Assembly: GCF_000308475.2 (NCBI RefSeq)
Contig: NZ_BAFT02000098.1
Span: 62,001-126,000 of the forward strand
Source: Nocardia brasiliensis NBRC 14402
GTDB lineage: Bacteria; Actinomycetota; Actinomycetes; Mycobacteriales; Mycobacteriaceae
Length of the DNA stretch: 64,000 nucleotides
Direction: 5' to 3'
The notes below the pieces were generated by a model that made no database searches, was not told the origin of the DNA, and saw nothing but the letters and a program-made list of their open reading frames with translations. The translations under genes were made by a program, and so were the position numbers. The number at the start of each line of letters is the position of its first letter. Position 1 is the first letter of the stretch. Below, one piece after another: positions 63,893-64,000 of this stretch.

Positions 63893-64000
63893 TTACCGGC
63901 CGATCTGCAGATCGACGCAGGAGTAGAAAGCGTTCGGAGTATCGGCGATATTCCATACGCTGCGCAGCTTCTGCTTACCGGTGAAACTGCCGAGATTCAC
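63893..64000 (-). CDS. AA10 lytic polysaccharide monooxygenase, C-terminal end only
   Basis: The last 35 codons of a gene entering from the right edge: TGKQKLRSVWNIADT followed by NAFYSCVDLQIGR and TAA (63893-63895). The WNIADT-x-NAFYSCVD pattern is the C-terminal signature of chitin-binding AA10 monooxygenases, including the axial aromatic and disulfide Cys. It converges with the kinase gene. It supports a chitin-utilisation role for the adjoining operon. Confidence 0.82.
   Translation of the reverse strand: MNLGSFTGKQKLRSVWNIADTPNAFYSCVDLQIGR

Overview
This is GC-rich (about two-thirds G+C) actinobacterial chromosomal DNA. Frequent GTG/TTG starts, probable leaderless promoters, a mycobacterial-type catalase-peroxidase, a mycobacterial-size DnaE and tandem MutS-like ATPases suggest Nocardia or a close relative in the Mycobacteriales. 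The genus is inferred from protein character, not from a marker gene. I found no tRNA, rRNA, CRISPR array, insertion sequence or phage gene.

Layout. 1-1270: 5' part of a secreted BcsB-like protein. 1440-10844: a sugar-acid catabolic locus (galactonate dehydratase, SDR dehydrogenase, sugar-acid kinase, KDPGal-type aldolase, SMP-30 lactonase, AraF/RbsAC-type ABC importer) divergent from its likely ROK repressor. Together these form a De Ley-Doudoroff route for D-galactose or a stereochemically similar sugar. 10865-16587: a Tat-exported sulfatase, then a class IV lanthipeptide locus: synthetase LanL, a 43-residue precursor found by reading the sequence, and a divergent radical SAM enzyme. 16599-19724: a Vat-type acetyltransferase, an ABC-F protein and a TetR regulator, a typical antibiotic self-protection set. 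19687-23717: a small protein, two tandem MutS-like ATPases (one frameshifted), and a divergent TerD protein. 23925-27863: MerR, DUF6194, amidotransferase, enoyl-CoA hydratase and LysR genes. 27962-31513: a DnaE1-type polymerase, possibly a second copy.

31640-42495 is the most interesting part: a class I lanthipeptide cluster. Four cysteine-rich precursor peptides sharing an FDLD leader motif lie in one operon with two tandem LanC cyclases and a full-length LanB dehydratase. A divergent ABC exporter, an orphan response regulator lacking its phospho-acceptor aspartate, and an M20 metallopeptidase lipoprotein flank it. No dedicated leader peptidase is visible.

42516-56874 is ordinary accessory/housekeeping material: YaeQ, a CGNR regulator with a divergent EamA exporter, a secreted HExxH protein, DUF1059, a beta-hydroxyacid dehydrogenase, a ferritin-like protein, ArsR with a luciferase-like oxidoreductase, MsrA-MsrB divergent from KatG, an ADP-ribosylglycohydrolase and a metallophosphoesterase. 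57091-64000 is a second sugar locus: ROK regulator, ABC importer, GH4 glycosidase and a BadF-type amino-sugar kinase, converging on the C-terminus of an AA10 lytic polysaccharide monooxygenase. This suggests use of chitin oligosaccharides.
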